DNA from: Kribbella soli
GTDB taxonomy: Bacteria; Actinomycetota; Actinomycetes; Propionibacteriales; Kribbellaceae
NCBI RefSeq assembly: GCF_004331345.1
Contig: NZ_SJJZ01000003.1
Coordinates: 434,001-498,000 of the forward strand
Direction: 5' to 3'
Length of the DNA: 64,000 nucleotides
Program-made: the position numbers and the translations under genes
In this document: piece after piece, positions 43,466 through 52,718 of the stretch
How positions within the stretch are numbered: position 1 is the stretch's first letter
Layout: each line of letters begins with the position of its first letter
Notes under the pieces: generated by a model
The model's database searches: none
The model's input: only the letters and a program-made list of their open reading frames with translations
Told to the model about the DNA's origin: nothing

Positions 43466-44992
43466 TCAAGGACGGGCCGGGGTGATGTCCTTGCTCCAGA
43501 GCACCGCACCGAACAGATTCCGCAGCGAGACCGTGAACACGCCGGTCCGCGGGTCGATCCGGGTGTGCCCGAAGAACTGGTTGCCGGCCGCCGGTGACTG
43601 GCTCGGGAAGTCGGCCGCCTTCGACCACACGACCTCGGGCCCGAAGGTGCTGTCCAGCGCGTTCGGCCCGAAGGTACCGGCGTTGATCGGCCCGGCCACG
43701 ATCTCCCAGAACGGGTCGAAGTCGGTGAACGCCGCCCGCGACGGGTCGTAGTGGTGCGCGGCGGCGTAGTGCACGTCGGCGGTCAGCCAGATCGCGTTGC
43801 GGACCTTGCGCTTCTTGAACTGGCTGAGCACCCAGGCGATCTCGTGCTCACGACCGCCGGGCGCCCCCGGCAGACCGTTCGCGACCGCCTCGATCAGGTC
43901 ACCGTCCGGAACCAGCACGCCGAGCGGCATGTCGCTGGCGATCACCTTCCAGGTGGCCCGCGACGCCGCGACCTCACGCACCAGCCAGGCGGCCTGCTCG
44001 GCACCGAGCATCGCCACCGGGCCGGCCGTCGACGGCACCGGGTTGGCACCGCGGAAGGTGCGCATGTCCAGGCAGAACACGTCGAGCAGCGGGCCGTAGC
44101 TCACCTTGCGGTAGATCCGGTCCCGCCCGCCGACGTGCTCCATCGGCAGGTACTCGAGGAACGCCTTCTTCGCCCGCGCCGCGAGGACGTCGACCCGCTT
44201 CTCGGTGTACCGGTCGTCGGTGAGGATCTCCCCCGGGTACCAGTTGTTCAGCGTCTCGTGGTCGTCCCACTGCGCGACCAGCGGTACGTCGGCGTACAGC
44301 GAGCGCACGTTCTCGTCGAGCAGGTTGTACTTGTACCGGCCGCGGTACTCGGCGAGCGTCTCGGCGACCTTCGACACCTCCTCGGTCACCACGTTCTTCC
44401 ACACGGTGCCGTCGGCAACTTTCAGCTCGGCCTGGATCGGGCCGTCGGCGTAGATGTTGTCGCCGGAGTGCAGGAAGAAGTCCGGCCGGGTGTCGTGCAT
44501 GGCCTTGTAGGCGATCATCCCGCCGAGCTCGGGGTTGATGCCGTACCCCTGGCCCGCGGTGTCGCCGGTGAACACGAACGACACCGGCCGGTTACGGCCC
44601 GGCGTACTGAACGAGCCGTCGAGCGTCTGCCCGATACGGCCGTTCTCGTCCTCGAAGCCGAGCCGGTAGTCGTACTGCTGTCCCGGGCGCAGGCCGCGCA
44701 GCGGCAGCCGTGCCGTGAAGTCGTCCGCGGCGTCCGTCTTCGGGCCGCGCAGGCAGATCGCCTTGTCGAACCGGCCGTGGCTGGTCAGCTGGACGACCAG
44801 CCGGCCGGGCCGGTCGGCGCGCGACCAGACGACGGCCGAGTTCGGCGTCACGTCGGCGCTCGCGATGCCGGACGGCAGAACGGCCCGGTCACGACGGATA
44901 AGGTTCGGCCCCGCAGCGGCGACGCCCGGTACGGCGAGGGACGCACCAGCGACGGTTGACGCGGCAAGGAGTTGGCGGCGACTCAGTTTCAT
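43466..44992 (-). CDS. phoD: PhoD-family alkaline phosphatase D, Tat-secreted
   Basis: 508 residues. The twin-arginine signal MKLSRRQLLAASTVAGASLA exports the folded enzyme. The mature part has the PhoD N-terminal beta-domain (SGIASADVTPNSAVVWSRAD) and the metallophosphatase domain with FVFTGDTAGQ, FFLHSGDNIYADGPIQ and VAQWDDHETLNNWYP, ending in VWLTADVHYAAAHHYDP. These hold the calcium and iron ligands of PhoD enzymes. It would release phosphate from phosphodiesters and monoesters outside the cell. I saw no clear Pho box in the short upstream region, and the next gene is divergent. Confidence 0.93.
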   Translation of the reverse strand: MKLSRRQLLAASTVAGASLAVPGVAAAGPNLIRRDRAVLPSGIASADVTPNSAVVWSRADRPGRLVVQLTSHGRFDKAICLRGPKTDAADDFTARLPLRGLRPGQQYDYRLGFEDENGRIGQTLDGSFSTPGRNRPVSFVFTGDTAGQGYGINPELGGMIAYKAMHDTRPDFFLHSGDNIYADGPIQAELKVADGTVWKNVVTEEVSKVAETLAEYRGRYKYNLLDENVRSLYADVPLVAQWDDHETLNNWYPGEILTDDRYTEKRVDVLAARAKKAFLEYLPMEHVGGRDRIYRKVSYGPLLDVFCLDMRTFRGANPVPSTAGPVAMLGAEQAAWLVREVAASRATWKVIASDMPLGVLVPDGDLIEAVANGLPGAPGGREHEIAWVLSQFKKRKVRNAIWLTADVHYAAAHHYDPSRAAFTDFDPFWEIVAGPINAGTFGPNALDSTFGPEVVWSKAADFPSQSPAAGNQFFGHTRIDPRTGVFTVSLRNLFGAVLWSKDITPARP

Positions 44993-45189
44993 GACCCGAA
45001 GGTGCTCCCCGCTGATGACGGCCAGGTGACAGCGGGGCGAACTGAGCCTCAAATCACCTGCGGACCCCGGACAGCGCCTTGCGTGCGGCTAGCTGGCGTG
45101 GTTCCGTTGAAGACCTCAGCACCTTCTTGTGACGCTGCCCCAGACCTGGTAGCGCATCAGCCGATGCACTACTGGAATGGGGCGTTCCC

Positions 45190-46269
45190 ATGTCACAGCT
45201 TCTTGCCGAAGACCATGACCCTTTGCGGGCTCAGAACAAGTACACCCATCTCTACACCGACCTGCTCCGGACTGTTCGCGAACTCGGACTGCTCCGGCGG
45301 CGTCGCGGGTACTACTTCACCCGGATCGGCTTGGTGCTGGCTGCCTTCGCCGGGGTCTGGGTCGGCGTCGGACTGCTCGGCAACTCCTGGTTCCAGCTGC
45401 TGATGGCAGGTGCCCTGGCGCTGGTACTCACGCAGGTCGCCTTCCTCAGCCACGACAGCGCGCACCGGCAGGTCTTCGACTCGGCCGCCTGGAACGACTG
45501 GACCGCCCGCCTGCTGGCCGGTGGTCTCGTCGGGATGAGCGCTGCGTGGTGGAAATCGAAGCACAGCCGCCACCACGGTGCGCCGAACCAGCTGGGGAAG
45601 GACCCGGACATCGCCATCGGCGTCGTCGCGTTCACCCCTGAGCACGTGAACAGACGCAAGGGCTTCCAGGCCTGGCTGACCCGCCGCCAAGGCTGGCTCT
45701 TCTTCCCCTTGCTGACCCTGGAAGGCCTGAGTCTCTACGTCTCGAGCATCCAGCACCTGTTCCGGCGCGGAGCGAGCAAGGTCGAGCGCATCGAGGCCGC
45801 GATCGTGGTGACCCGGCTCGGTGGATATCTGGCCGTGCTGCTCCTCCTCCTGCCGATCGGCAAGGCCGGAGCGTTCCTCGGGCTGCAGCTCGCCGTCTTT
45901 GGCGTCTGCCTCGGCGGTTCGTTCGCCCCGAACCACAAAGGCATGCCGCTCGTCCCCAAGACCATGAAGCTCGACTTCCTCCGCCGCCAGGTGCTGATGT
46001 CGCGCAACATCCGCGGCGGTCTGTTCACCGACTTCGCGATGGGCGGGCTGAACTACCAGATCGAGCACCACCTGTTCCCGAGCATGCCGCGGCCGACGCT
46101 CCGCAAGGTCCAGCCGATCGTCCGCGAGTACTGCGAGCTGCACGGAGTGAAGTACACCGAGGTCGGCCTGTTCACGTCGTACAAGATCGTCGTCGGCTAC
46201 CTGAACAACGTCGGTCTGCGCGCCCGGGACCCGTTCGACTGCCCGCTGGCCTCGCAGTACGGGCGCTAG
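45190..46269 (+). CDS. Membrane fatty-acid desaturase, first of a tandem pair
   Basis: 359-residue di-iron membrane desaturase. The three histidine boxes are HDSAH (88-92), HSRHH (125-129) and QIEHH (290-294). QxxHH in the third box is the front-end, acyl-lipid or acyl-CoA delta-6/linoleoyl-CoA type. There is no fused cytochrome b5 domain, so electrons come from a separate ferredoxin or reductase. Four to six membrane helices are visible. The ATG of MSQLLAEDHD is preceded by a promoter-like region shared with phoD. The downstream gene is a paralogue with blocks of identical DNA. Confidence 0.9.
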   Translation: MSQLLAEDHDPLRAQNKYTHLYTDLLRTVRELGLLRRRRGYYFTRIGLVLAAFAGVWVGVGLLGNSWFQLLMAGALALVLTQVAFLSHDSAHRQVFDSAAWNDWTARLLAGGLVGMSAAWWKSKHSRHHGAPNQLGKDPDIAIGVVAFTPEHVNRRKGFQAWLTRRQGWLFFPLLTLEGLSLYVSSIQHLFRRGASKVERIEAAIVVTRLGGYLAVLLLLLPIGKAGAFLGLQLAVFGVCLGGSFAPNHKGMPLVPKTMKLDFLRRQVLMSRNIRGGLFTDFAMGGLNYQIEHHLFPSMPRPTLRKVQPIVREYCELHGVKYTEVGLFTSYKIVVGYLNNVGLRARDPFDCPLASQYGR

Positions 46270-46344
46270 CACTTTGCCAACCTGACCTCGTCGGGTTACG
46301 TGTCCGCACGCCTGACGTTGCATGAGGTCACTAGGCTGACCGGC

Positions 46345-47430
46345 GTGAGTGCCCAGCAGCAGTACGTCAGCCTCTACACCGATCTCCTGCAGACCGTCCG
46401 CGACCTCGGTCTGCTGAGGCGGCGGCAGGGCTACTACGTCACCAGGATGAGTATCGTCCTCGGTGCCCTGCTCGCGGTCGTCGCGTGCATGATCCTGCTC
46501 GGCAACTCGTGGCACCAGCTCTGGCTCGCCGGCGCCCTGGCGCTCGTGCTGGTGCAGGTGGCGTTCCTCAGCCACGACAGCGCCCATCGGCAGATCTTCC
46601 GCTCGAACGCCCGCAACGACCTGACCGCGCGGATCCTCGCCGGCTGTGTCCTCGGGATGAGCGTCAGCTGGTGGCGCAGCAAGCACAACAAGCATCACGC
46701 CGCCCCCAACCAGGCGGACCGCGATCCCGACGTACAGCTCAAAGTGCTCGCCTTCACGCCCGACGCCGTCGTCGAGCGCGGGCCGGTCGGCCGCTGGTTC
46801 GCCGCGCGTCAGGGCTGGCTGTTCTTCCCGTTACTCACGCTCGAGGGCGTCGGCCTGCACGCGTCCAGCCTGACGCACCTCCTCCGGCGCGGCGCGACCC
46901 GCGCCGACCGCATCGACGCCGCAGTCGTCGCCTCGCGGATCGGGGTGTACGTCGGTGCGCTCTACTTCCTGCTGCCGCCCGGGAAGGCCACCGCGTTCCT
47001 CGGCCTGCAGCTCGCCGTGTTCGGGGTCTGCCTCGGCGCCGCGTTCGCCCCGAACCACAAGGGCATGCCGATCGTGCCGCCCGGGATGAAGCTCGACTTC
47101 CTCCGGCGCCAGGTGCTGACGTCGCGCAACATCCGCGGCGGCATCCTGACCGACTTCGCGATGGGCGGGCTGAACTACCAGATCGAGCACCACCTGTTCC
47201 CGAGCATGCCGCGGCCGACGCTGCGGCGGGTGCGGCCGCTCGTGCGCGAGTACTGCGAGCTGCACGGCATCGCGTACGCCGAGGTCGGCCTGTTCACGTC
47301 GTACAAGATCGTCGTCGACTACCTGAACAACGTCGGTCTCCGCGCCCGCGACCCCTTCGACTGCCCCCTGGCCGCCGAACTGCGGTCAACGGGCGGGCCG
47401 TCAGCGGGCGGGCGGGGGGATCTCGCCTGA
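46345..47430 (+). CDS. Membrane fatty-acid desaturase, second of a tandem pair
   Basis: 361-residue paralogue of the preceding desaturase, with boxes HDSAH, HNKHH and QIEHH in the same positions. The N-terminal halves differ more than the C-terminal halves, which are near identical in DNA too. The GTG chosen (MSAQQQYVSLYTDLL) makes both paralogues the same length; an upstream GTG at 46300 is also possible. Its last 30 bases run tail-to-tail into the convergent LacI gene, so the two messages overlap. The two enzymes may act at different positions or on different chain lengths; sequence alone cannot tell. Confidence 0.88.
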   Translation: MSAQQQYVSLYTDLLQTVRDLGLLRRRQGYYVTRMSIVLGALLAVVACMILLGNSWHQLWLAGALALVLVQVAFLSHDSAHRQIFRSNARNDLTARILAGCVLGMSVSWWRSKHNKHHAAPNQADRDPDVQLKVLAFTPDAVVERGPVGRWFAARQGWLFFPLLTLEGVGLHASSLTHLLRRGATRADRIDAAVVASRIGVYVGALYFLLPPGKATAFLGLQLAVFGVCLGAAFAPNHKGMPIVPPGMKLDFLRRQVLTSRNIRGGILTDFAMGGLNYQIEHHLFPSMPRPTLRRVRPLVREYCELHGIAYAEVGLFTSYKIVVDYLNNVGLRARDPFDCPLAAELRSTGGPSAGGRGDLA

Positions 47431-48435
47431 GCCGCGGATCGTCAGTTTCACCGGGACGCGGACCGTACGGCCGGGACGGTGCGGTTCCGGGAGGCGCTCG
47501 GTCATCAGCTGGATCGCCGTCCGGGCCATCACGTCGGCCGACTGCGCGACCGCGGTCAGGCCGGGGCTGAGCAGGTCACCGAGCGCGAGGTCGTCGAAGG
47601 ACACCAGCGCTACCTGGTCCCGCCGGCCCGCGAGACCACGCAGTACCTCCGCGGTGGTCATGTTGTTCGCCGACAGCAACGCCGTGGCCGGCTCGGAGCG
47701 GTCGAGGACGGCCGAGAGCGTGATGCCGATGCCCTCGGTGGTCGGCTCGGACAGGTGCACCAGGTCCTCGTCGACGGGGATGCCGTGCCGGGCCATCGCC
47801 GCCCGGTAGGCCACAACCCGCTCACGGGCGGTGAAGATCCGCTCGTCGTCACCGAGGTACGCGATCCGGCGGTGACCCTGCCGGACCAGGTGGTCGATGG
47901 CCTGGTCGATCCCGCCGGCGTTGTCCGCGAGTACGGCATCCGCCTCGATCCCGTGCGCGGGACGGTCGATCGTGACGACCGCCATCCCGGCGTCGACGTG
48001 CGGCGCGAGGTATTCCTGGGTCTCCCCGATCGGCGCCATGATCAGCGCGTCCGGGCGCCGGGCGACGAACTCCAGGCAGACCTCCCGCTCCCGCTCCGGG
48101 TCCTCGTCGGTCAGGCCGATCATCACGACCGAACCGGACGAGCGGGCCCAGAGCTCGACCGCGCGGCCGAGCGATGCGAAGAACGGGTCGCCGATGTCGC
48201 GGATCACCACCGCGATCGTCCCGGTCTTGCCGCGGCGCAGCATCCGGGCGGACTCGTTCGGGGTGTAGTTGAGCTCCTTGATCGCGGCCTGGACCTTGGC
48301 GGTCAGCTCCGGGCTCACGTTCGGTTCCTCGTTCACCACCCGGGACACGGTCTTCAACGCGACCCCGGCCCGGGCGGCGACCTCCTTCATCGTGGGCCGG
48401 CGCTGGCCCGTCCCGTTCACCCCGCTGACAGTCAT
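47401..48435 (-). CDS. LacI-family transcriptional regulator
   Basis: 344-residue sugar-type repressor. The N-terminal helix-turn-helix is clear (TMKEVAARAGVALKTVSRVV), with the hinge helix NESARMLRRGKTGTIAVVIR. The ligand-binding periplasmic-protein fold follows, with the family ending TAVAQSADVMARTAIQLM. The region upstream of the gene is divergent from nothing, so its targets are not the neighbours by position alone. The 3' end overlaps the convergent desaturase by 30 bases. The ligand is unknown. It may regulate the desaturase pair, but no palindromic operator was found beside them. Confidence 0.9.
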   Translation of the reverse strand: MTVSGVNGTGQRRPTMKEVAARAGVALKTVSRVVNEEPNVSPELTAKVQAAIKELNYTPNESARMLRRGKTGTIAVVIRDIGDPFFASLGRAVELWARSSGSVVMIGLTDEDPEREREVCLEFVARRPDALIMAPIGETQEYLAPHVDAGMAVVTIDRPAHGIEADAVLADNAGGIDQAIDHLVRQGHRRIAYLGDDERIFTARERVVAYRAAMARHGIPVDEDLVHLSEPTTEGIGITLSAVLDRSEPATALLSANNMTTAEVLRGLAGRRDQVALVSFDDLALGDLLSPGLTAVAQSADVMARTAIQLMTERLPEPHRPGRTVRVPVKLTIRGSGEIPPPAR

Positions 48436-48480
48436 CGCCGGCCCACCCTTTCGTCGTCGCGCAGAGGTTACACCGGGTGA

Positions 48481-50175
48481 CTAGCTCTCCACCACGACCG
48501 GAATGATCATGGGACGGCGACGGTGGGTGTCGCTGACCCATTTGCCGACCACCCGGCGGATCACCTGCTGCAACTGGTACATGTCGTCCAGCCCGCTGCC
48601 GATCGCCTTCTCGATCTCCGCCTCGATCTTCGGCTTCAGGTCGTCGAAGACGGTGTCGTCCTCGGCGAACCCTCGCGCCTGGATCTCCGGGCCGGCGGTC
48701 AGCTTGCCGGTCACCGAGTCCATCACCGCGATCACCGAGATGAAGCCCTCGTCACCGAGGATCCGGCGGTCCTTCAGCGAGGTCTCGGTGATGTCGCCGA
48801 CGGTCGAGCCGTCGACGAACACGTACCCGCAGTCGACCTTGCCGGCCACCACGGCCTTGCGGTCGATCAGGTCGACCACCACGCCGTCCTCGACGACGAC
48901 CACGTTCTCCCGCGGTACGCCGGTCTGCACCGCCAGGTCCGCGTTCGCGTGCAGGTGCCGGACCTCGCCGTGCACCGGCATCACGTTGCGCGGCTTCACG
49001 ATGTTGTAGCAGTACAGCAGCTCGCCCGCGCTCGCGTGACCGGACACGTGCACCAGCGCGTTGCCCTTGTGGATCACGTTCGCACCGTGCCGGATCAGGC
49101 CGTTGATCACCCGGTACACCGAGTTCTCGTTGCCGGGGATCAGCGAGGACGCCAGTACGACGGTGTCCCCCGGCTGCAGGTGTACGACGTTGTGGTCGTT
49201 GGCGGCGATCCGGGACAGCGCCGACATCGGCTCGCCCTGCGAACCGGTCGACACCAGCACCACCTGCTCCGGCGGGTAGTTGTCCAGGTCGCGCATGTCG
49301 ATCAGCGTGTCGCCGGGCACGTTCAGGAAGCCGAGGTCCCGGGCCACGCCCATGTTGCGGACCATCGAGCGACCGACGTACGCGACCTTGCGGCGGTGTT
49401 TCACCGCGGCGTCCATCACCTGCTGGACGCGGTGCACGTGCGAGGCGAAACAGGCGACGATGATGCGCTGGTTCTTCGCCCTGGTGAACACCCCGTCGAG
49501 CACCGGCGCGATGGCGCGCTCGTGGGTGGTGAAGCCGGGCACCTCGGAGTTGGTGGAGTCGACCATGAACAGGTCGACGCCCTCCTCGCCGAGCCGCGCG
49601 AACGCGCGCAGGTCGGTGATCCGGTTGTCCAGCGGCAACTGGTCCATCTTGAAGTCGCCGGTGTGCAGCACGACGCCGGCCGGCGTCTTGATCGCGACCG
49701 CGAGCGCGTCCGGGATCGAGTGGTTGACCGCGACGAACTCGCAGACGAACGGCCCGATCTGGAGCTTCTCGCCCTCGACCACGGTCTGCTGCGGCACGTT
49801 GCGGTGCCGGTGCTCCTTCAGCTTGCCCTCGAGCAGCGCGAGCGTGAGCTGCGAGCCCACCACCGGGATGTCGCCCCGCTCACGCAGCAGGTAGGGCAAC
49901 CCGCCGATGTGGTCCTCGTGGCCGTGCGTCAGGACGACCGCGACGACGTCGTCGAGACGGTCCCGGATCGGCTCGAAGTCCGGCAGGATCAGGTCCACGC
50001 CGGGCTGGTTCTCGTCCGGGAAGAGTACGCCGCAGTCCACGATCAGCAGCTTGCCGTCGTACTCGAACACGGTCATGTTCCGGCCGACCTCGCCGAGGCC
50101 GCCGAGCGGGATGACCCGCAAAGCGCCCGGAGCGAGTGGTCCGGGCGCGGAGAGATCTGGATGGGGATGGCTCAT
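48481..50175 (-). CDS. rnj: Ribonuclease J
   Basis: 564-residue 5'-to-3' exonuclease and endonuclease of the beta-CASP metallo-beta-lactamase family. Metal ligands are HGHEDH at residues 84-89. Further motifs are VNHSIPDALAVAIKTPAGVV, HTGDFK and beta-CASP motifs C to E, with HVSGHASAGELLYCYNIVKP near residue 380 and a C-terminal domain intact. The start codon overlaps the dapA stop by 4 bases, the dapA-rnj coupling found in mycobacteria and streptomycetes. RNase Y is encoded 40 kb away in this window. Confidence 0.95.
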   Translation of the reverse strand: MSHPHPDLSAPGPLAPGALRVIPLGGLGEVGRNMTVFEYDGKLLIVDCGVLFPDENQPGVDLILPDFEPIRDRLDDVVAVVLTHGHEDHIGGLPYLLRERGDIPVVGSQLTLALLEGKLKEHRHRNVPQQTVVEGEKLQIGPFVCEFVAVNHSIPDALAVAIKTPAGVVLHTGDFKMDQLPLDNRITDLRAFARLGEEGVDLFMVDSTNSEVPGFTTHERAIAPVLDGVFTRAKNQRIIVACFASHVHRVQQVMDAAVKHRRKVAYVGRSMVRNMGVARDLGFLNVPGDTLIDMRDLDNYPPEQVVLVSTGSQGEPMSALSRIAANDHNVVHLQPGDTVVLASSLIPGNENSVYRVINGLIRHGANVIHKGNALVHVSGHASAGELLYCYNIVKPRNVMPVHGEVRHLHANADLAVQTGVPRENVVVVEDGVVVDLIDRKAVVAGKVDCGYVFVDGSTVGDITETSLKDRRILGDEGFISVIAVMDSVTGKLTAGPEIQARGFAEDDTVFDDLKPKIEAEIEKAIGSGLDDMYQLQQVIRRVVGKWVSDTHRRRPMIIPVVVES

Positions 50176-51110
50176 GCAATCAGTCCTGCCGTCTTGAGGT
50201 CGGTGGTGAGCCAGTCCACTTGCTCGGCCGTCGCCTCAACCAGCGGCAACCGAAGGGTCGCGTGCTCGATGACGCCGGCCAGCTTGAGCGCGGCCTTCAC
50301 CATGATGGCGCCCTGGGTCCTGGTCATGATCGTCTCGACGGCGGGCACCAGCCGTCGATCAATTTCCTGTGCGGTGGCGAGGTCGCCGGCCACCACGGCG
50401 TCGATCAGCTGCCGGTACTCCCGGCTCGCGACATGGGCTACCACGCTCGCGATGCCGACCGCGCCGATCGCCAAGGAGGCGAGGTTCAGCTCGTCGGCAC
50501 CGCAGTAGTAGAACAGATCGGTGTTCGCCAGCACCTTGGTGGTCCCGGCGATGTCGCCCTTGGCGTCCTTCACCGCGACGATCCGCGGGTGCTCGGCGAG
50601 CGTGATCAAGGTCTCCGACCTGATCTCCACGCCGGCCCGGCCGGGGATGTCGTAGAGCATGTTCGGCAGGCCGGTGGCGTCGGCGACCGCGGTGAAGTGC
50701 GCGCGCAGTCCGTCCTGCGGGGGCTTGTTGTAGTACGGCGTGACGACCAGCAGCCCGTCCGCACCGGCGGTCTCGGCCTGCTTGGCGCACTCGATCGTGT
50801 GCGCGGTGTCGTTGGTCCCGACGCCGGCGACGATCTTGGCGCGGTCACCGACGGCTTCGCGGACCGCCTGGATGACCTGGACCTTCTCCTGGTCCGACGT
50901 GGTCGGCGCCTCGCCGGTGGTCCCGTTCAGCACCAGGGCGTCGTTACCGCCGTCGACGAGGTACGTCGCGACCTTCTGGGCGGCGTCCAGATCGAGGGAG
51001 CCGTCAGGCCGGAACGGGGTGATCATCGCGGTCGTCAGGCGGCCGAACGGCAGTGCTTGTGACTGTGCCGCTGACGGTGCCGACGAGGGCGTGGATGCTG
51101 GCGAGGACAT
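50172..51110 (-). CDS. dapA: 4-hydroxy-tetrahydrodipicolinate synthase
   Basis: Class I aldolase of 312 residues that condenses pyruvate with aspartate semialdehyde in lysine and diaminopimelate synthesis. The Schiff-base lysine is K181 (VAVKDAKGD), with the tyrosine of MLYDIPGRAG (Y153) and NGTTGEAPTT as other active-site features. An extra 20-residue S/A-rich N-terminus precedes the barrel. It overlaps the rnj start. A GC-rich hairpin lies about 45 bases upstream of its start; whether it regulates dapA is open. Confidence 0.96.
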   Translation of the reverse strand: MSSPASTPSSAPSAAQSQALPFGRLTTAMITPFRPDGSLDLDAAQKVATYLVDGGNDALVLNGTTGEAPTTSDQEKVQVIQAVREAVGDRAKIVAGVGTNDTAHTIECAKQAETAGADGLLVVTPYYNKPPQDGLRAHFTAVADATGLPNMLYDIPGRAGVEIRSETLITLAEHPRIVAVKDAKGDIAGTTKVLANTDLFYYCGADELNLASLAIGAVGIASVVAHVASREYRQLIDAVVAGDLATAQEIDRRLVPAVETIMTRTQGAIMVKAALKLAGVIEHATLRLPLVEATAEQVDWLTTDLKTAGLIA

Positions 51111-51152
51111 GGGCCTCAGATTACCGCTCCCGAACCCTGAAGAAATGGGTAG

Positions 51153-51194
51153 GCCTGGTGGCTGTCCGCTCGGGGGTCCGGGCAGCCACCAGGC
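51153..51194. repeat. Inverted repeat upstream of dapA
   Basis: GCCTGGTGGCTG (51153-51164) and CAGCCACCAGGC (51183-51194) are perfect 12-base arms around an 18-base loop. It is transcribed in the dapA leader if the promoter lies upstream, so it could be an attenuator or a mere processing hairpin. Further upstream, TTCCGG and CCGGAA flank a T-rich loop on the minus strand (51234-51255). Confidence 0.55.
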
Positions 51195-51328
51195 TCACTC
51201 GTCCTATCGGGGGCCACCCGGCAGTCGTTACAGCTTCCGGCAAAAAAGTCCGGAAAAACTTCTGTAAATACTCTCCGTGAGCATATGGCTGCATTGTGTG
51301 GAGATTCCGATGCTTTAGTCTCATCGGC

Positions 51329-51841
51329 GTGTCGACACCTTCTGCCACCCCTGCCACGCCGGCCGCCCGCCAGAGCCTCACCATGGTCTGCGCCACGATG
51401 GCCGGGGCGATCCCGATGATGACTCTCGTCCTGTGGTTCGTTCTCGCCGTCGACGGGATCGGCGAGTTCCCGGAGAGCTGGCCGCTGCTGGTGGTGCTCG
51501 CCGCCGCGGTCGGCGCGTACTCCATCTGCGAACTGGTCGGCTTCCGCACTCCCCCGCTCCAGTACTCGAACCGCCCGACCGCCGAGGTCCAGGCCGACTC
51601 GTGGCGCCGCTTCACCGCGTCGACCTTCACGCGGTTCGCGGTCTGCGAGGCCGTGTTCCTGATCTCGGTCACGCTGGCGTTCGTCGCCGACAGCTTCTGG
51701 GTCGTCCTGCTCGGGGCAGTCATCGCGCTCCCGCTGTTCTTCTGGGAGGCGTGGCCGGGCGAGCGCAACCAGCGCCGCTTCGCCGCGGCGCTCGAGTCCG
51801 GCGGCATCCCGTCGTACCTGACGGGCCGCGCTCAGGACTGA
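51329..51841 (+). CDS. Small integral membrane protein, uncharacterised
   Basis: 170 residues with four hydrophobic helices: SLTMVCATMAGAIPMMTLVL, WPLLVVLAAAVGAYSICEL, FAVCEAVFLISVTLAFVA and FWVVLLGAVIALPLFFWEAW. A short cytosolic loop holds basic residues, and the C-terminus ends in RNQRRFAAALESGGIPSYLT. I do not recognise a family. The GTG start is chosen as the nearest to the first helix. Its end overlaps the convergent membrane hydrolase by 10 bases. Confidence 0.7.
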   Translation: MSTPSATPATPAARQSLTMVCATMAGAIPMMTLVLWFVLAVDGIGEFPESWPLLVVLAAAVGAYSICELVGFRTPPLQYSNRPTAEVQADSWRRFTASTFTRFAVCEAVFLISVTLAFVADSFWVVLLGAVIALPLFFWEAWPGERNQRRFAAALESGGIPSYLTGRAQD

Positions 51842-52635
51842 CCCGCGAGCCAGATCGAGGTCGCGTCGAACAGCTGCTGCAGCGCCTGGAGCGCACCGGG
51901 GAGAAGTAGTACGCCGCCGATGGTCAGCACCGGGACGATCACCACATGCTCGAACCATTTGCCGGTGCTGAACCGCAGAGGTTTGGGGAGGCGCAGCTCG
52001 TACCAGGTCTCGCCCCGGATGGGCAGCGGCCAGAGCCAGGGGCAGCCGGAGCGGGTCAGGCTGTCCCCTAGGCAGTGGACGAACATGCCAACGGCCACGG
52101 CGGCGCCGATCCAGCCGCCGATCTGGCTGAGGCCGGCCTGGAGCGCGTCGGCGGCCGCTGTTCCAGGGAGCGCGTCGCCGGTGCCGACGACCGACCAGCC
52201 GGCTGCGGCGAGGACTGCGAGGACGATCCAGTCGCCGAGCGCGTCGGCAGCCAGGACGAGGCCGGTCACGGCGACCGCCAGTACAGCCCATTTACCGCGG
52301 TCGCCGAGGCTTGCGGCAAGCATGCCGAGCAGGATCGCGGCGACGAGCGTATGGGTCGCATGCCGGTGCTTGCCGGTGCTGTCCTCGTCGCGCGGGCCTT
52401 TCGTCACGTTGTAGAGCACGCCGGAGAACGCCCGTACCGCCGCCGACACCAGCCGCGTCACCGGACCGAGCAGGCGCGATGCGCTCGCCCCCGGGTGATC
52501 CAGGTCCGGCACCAGCGCGTACCCGGCGGTGGCCGCCGCGAACGGCACCACTTCCGCCACCGAGGTCAGCCCGACCAGCGGCGCCACCGCCAGCCCGGCA
52601 CACCACCCCGACAAAGCATGCGACCGCCCCATCAT
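51832..52635 (-). CDS. Membrane-bound metal-dependent hydrolase (DUF457/YdjM type)
   Basis: 267-residue protein with six to seven hydrophobic helices. The opening MMGRSHALSGWCAGL and the segments DLDHPGASASRLLGPVTRLV, GKHRHATHTLVAAI and FVHCLGDSLTRSGCPWLWPL carry the histidine and aspartate pattern of the YdjM/DUF457 inner-membrane hydrolases. E. coli YdjM is LexA-regulated, but no LexA box is visible here. The ATG pair is chosen because it precedes the first helix directly. Upstream lies a large inverted repeat and the divergent argG promoter. Confidence 0.88.
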   Translation of the reverse strand: MMGRSHALSGWCAGLAVAPLVGLTSVAEVVPFAAATAGYALVPDLDHPGASASRLLGPVTRLVSAAVRAFSGVLYNVTKGPRDEDSTGKHRHATHTLVAAILLGMLAASLGDRGKWAVLAVAVTGLVLAADALGDWIVLAVLAAAGWSVVGTGDALPGTAAADALQAGLSQIGGWIGAAVAVGMFVHCLGDSLTRSGCPWLWPLPIRGETWYELRLPKPLRFSTGKWFEHVVIVPVLTIGGVLLLPGALQALQQLFDATSIWLAGQS

Positions 52636-52718
52636 CCCGCGCCTCACTCCCTCCAACCGACGGCCATCCTCCCCCACCCATCCCACCAACCCCACGCACC
52701 ACACGCCCCTCCAACCCA

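Noticed and set aside
48523..50508. 661-codon plus-strand frame opposite rnj
   Set aside because: Composition is dominated by V, D, H and R; RNase J on the other strand has its zinc motif and full length.
51111..51328. Lysine riboswitch or T-box before dapA
   Set aside because: Only simple hairpins are visible; no conserved core sequence of either element was found.
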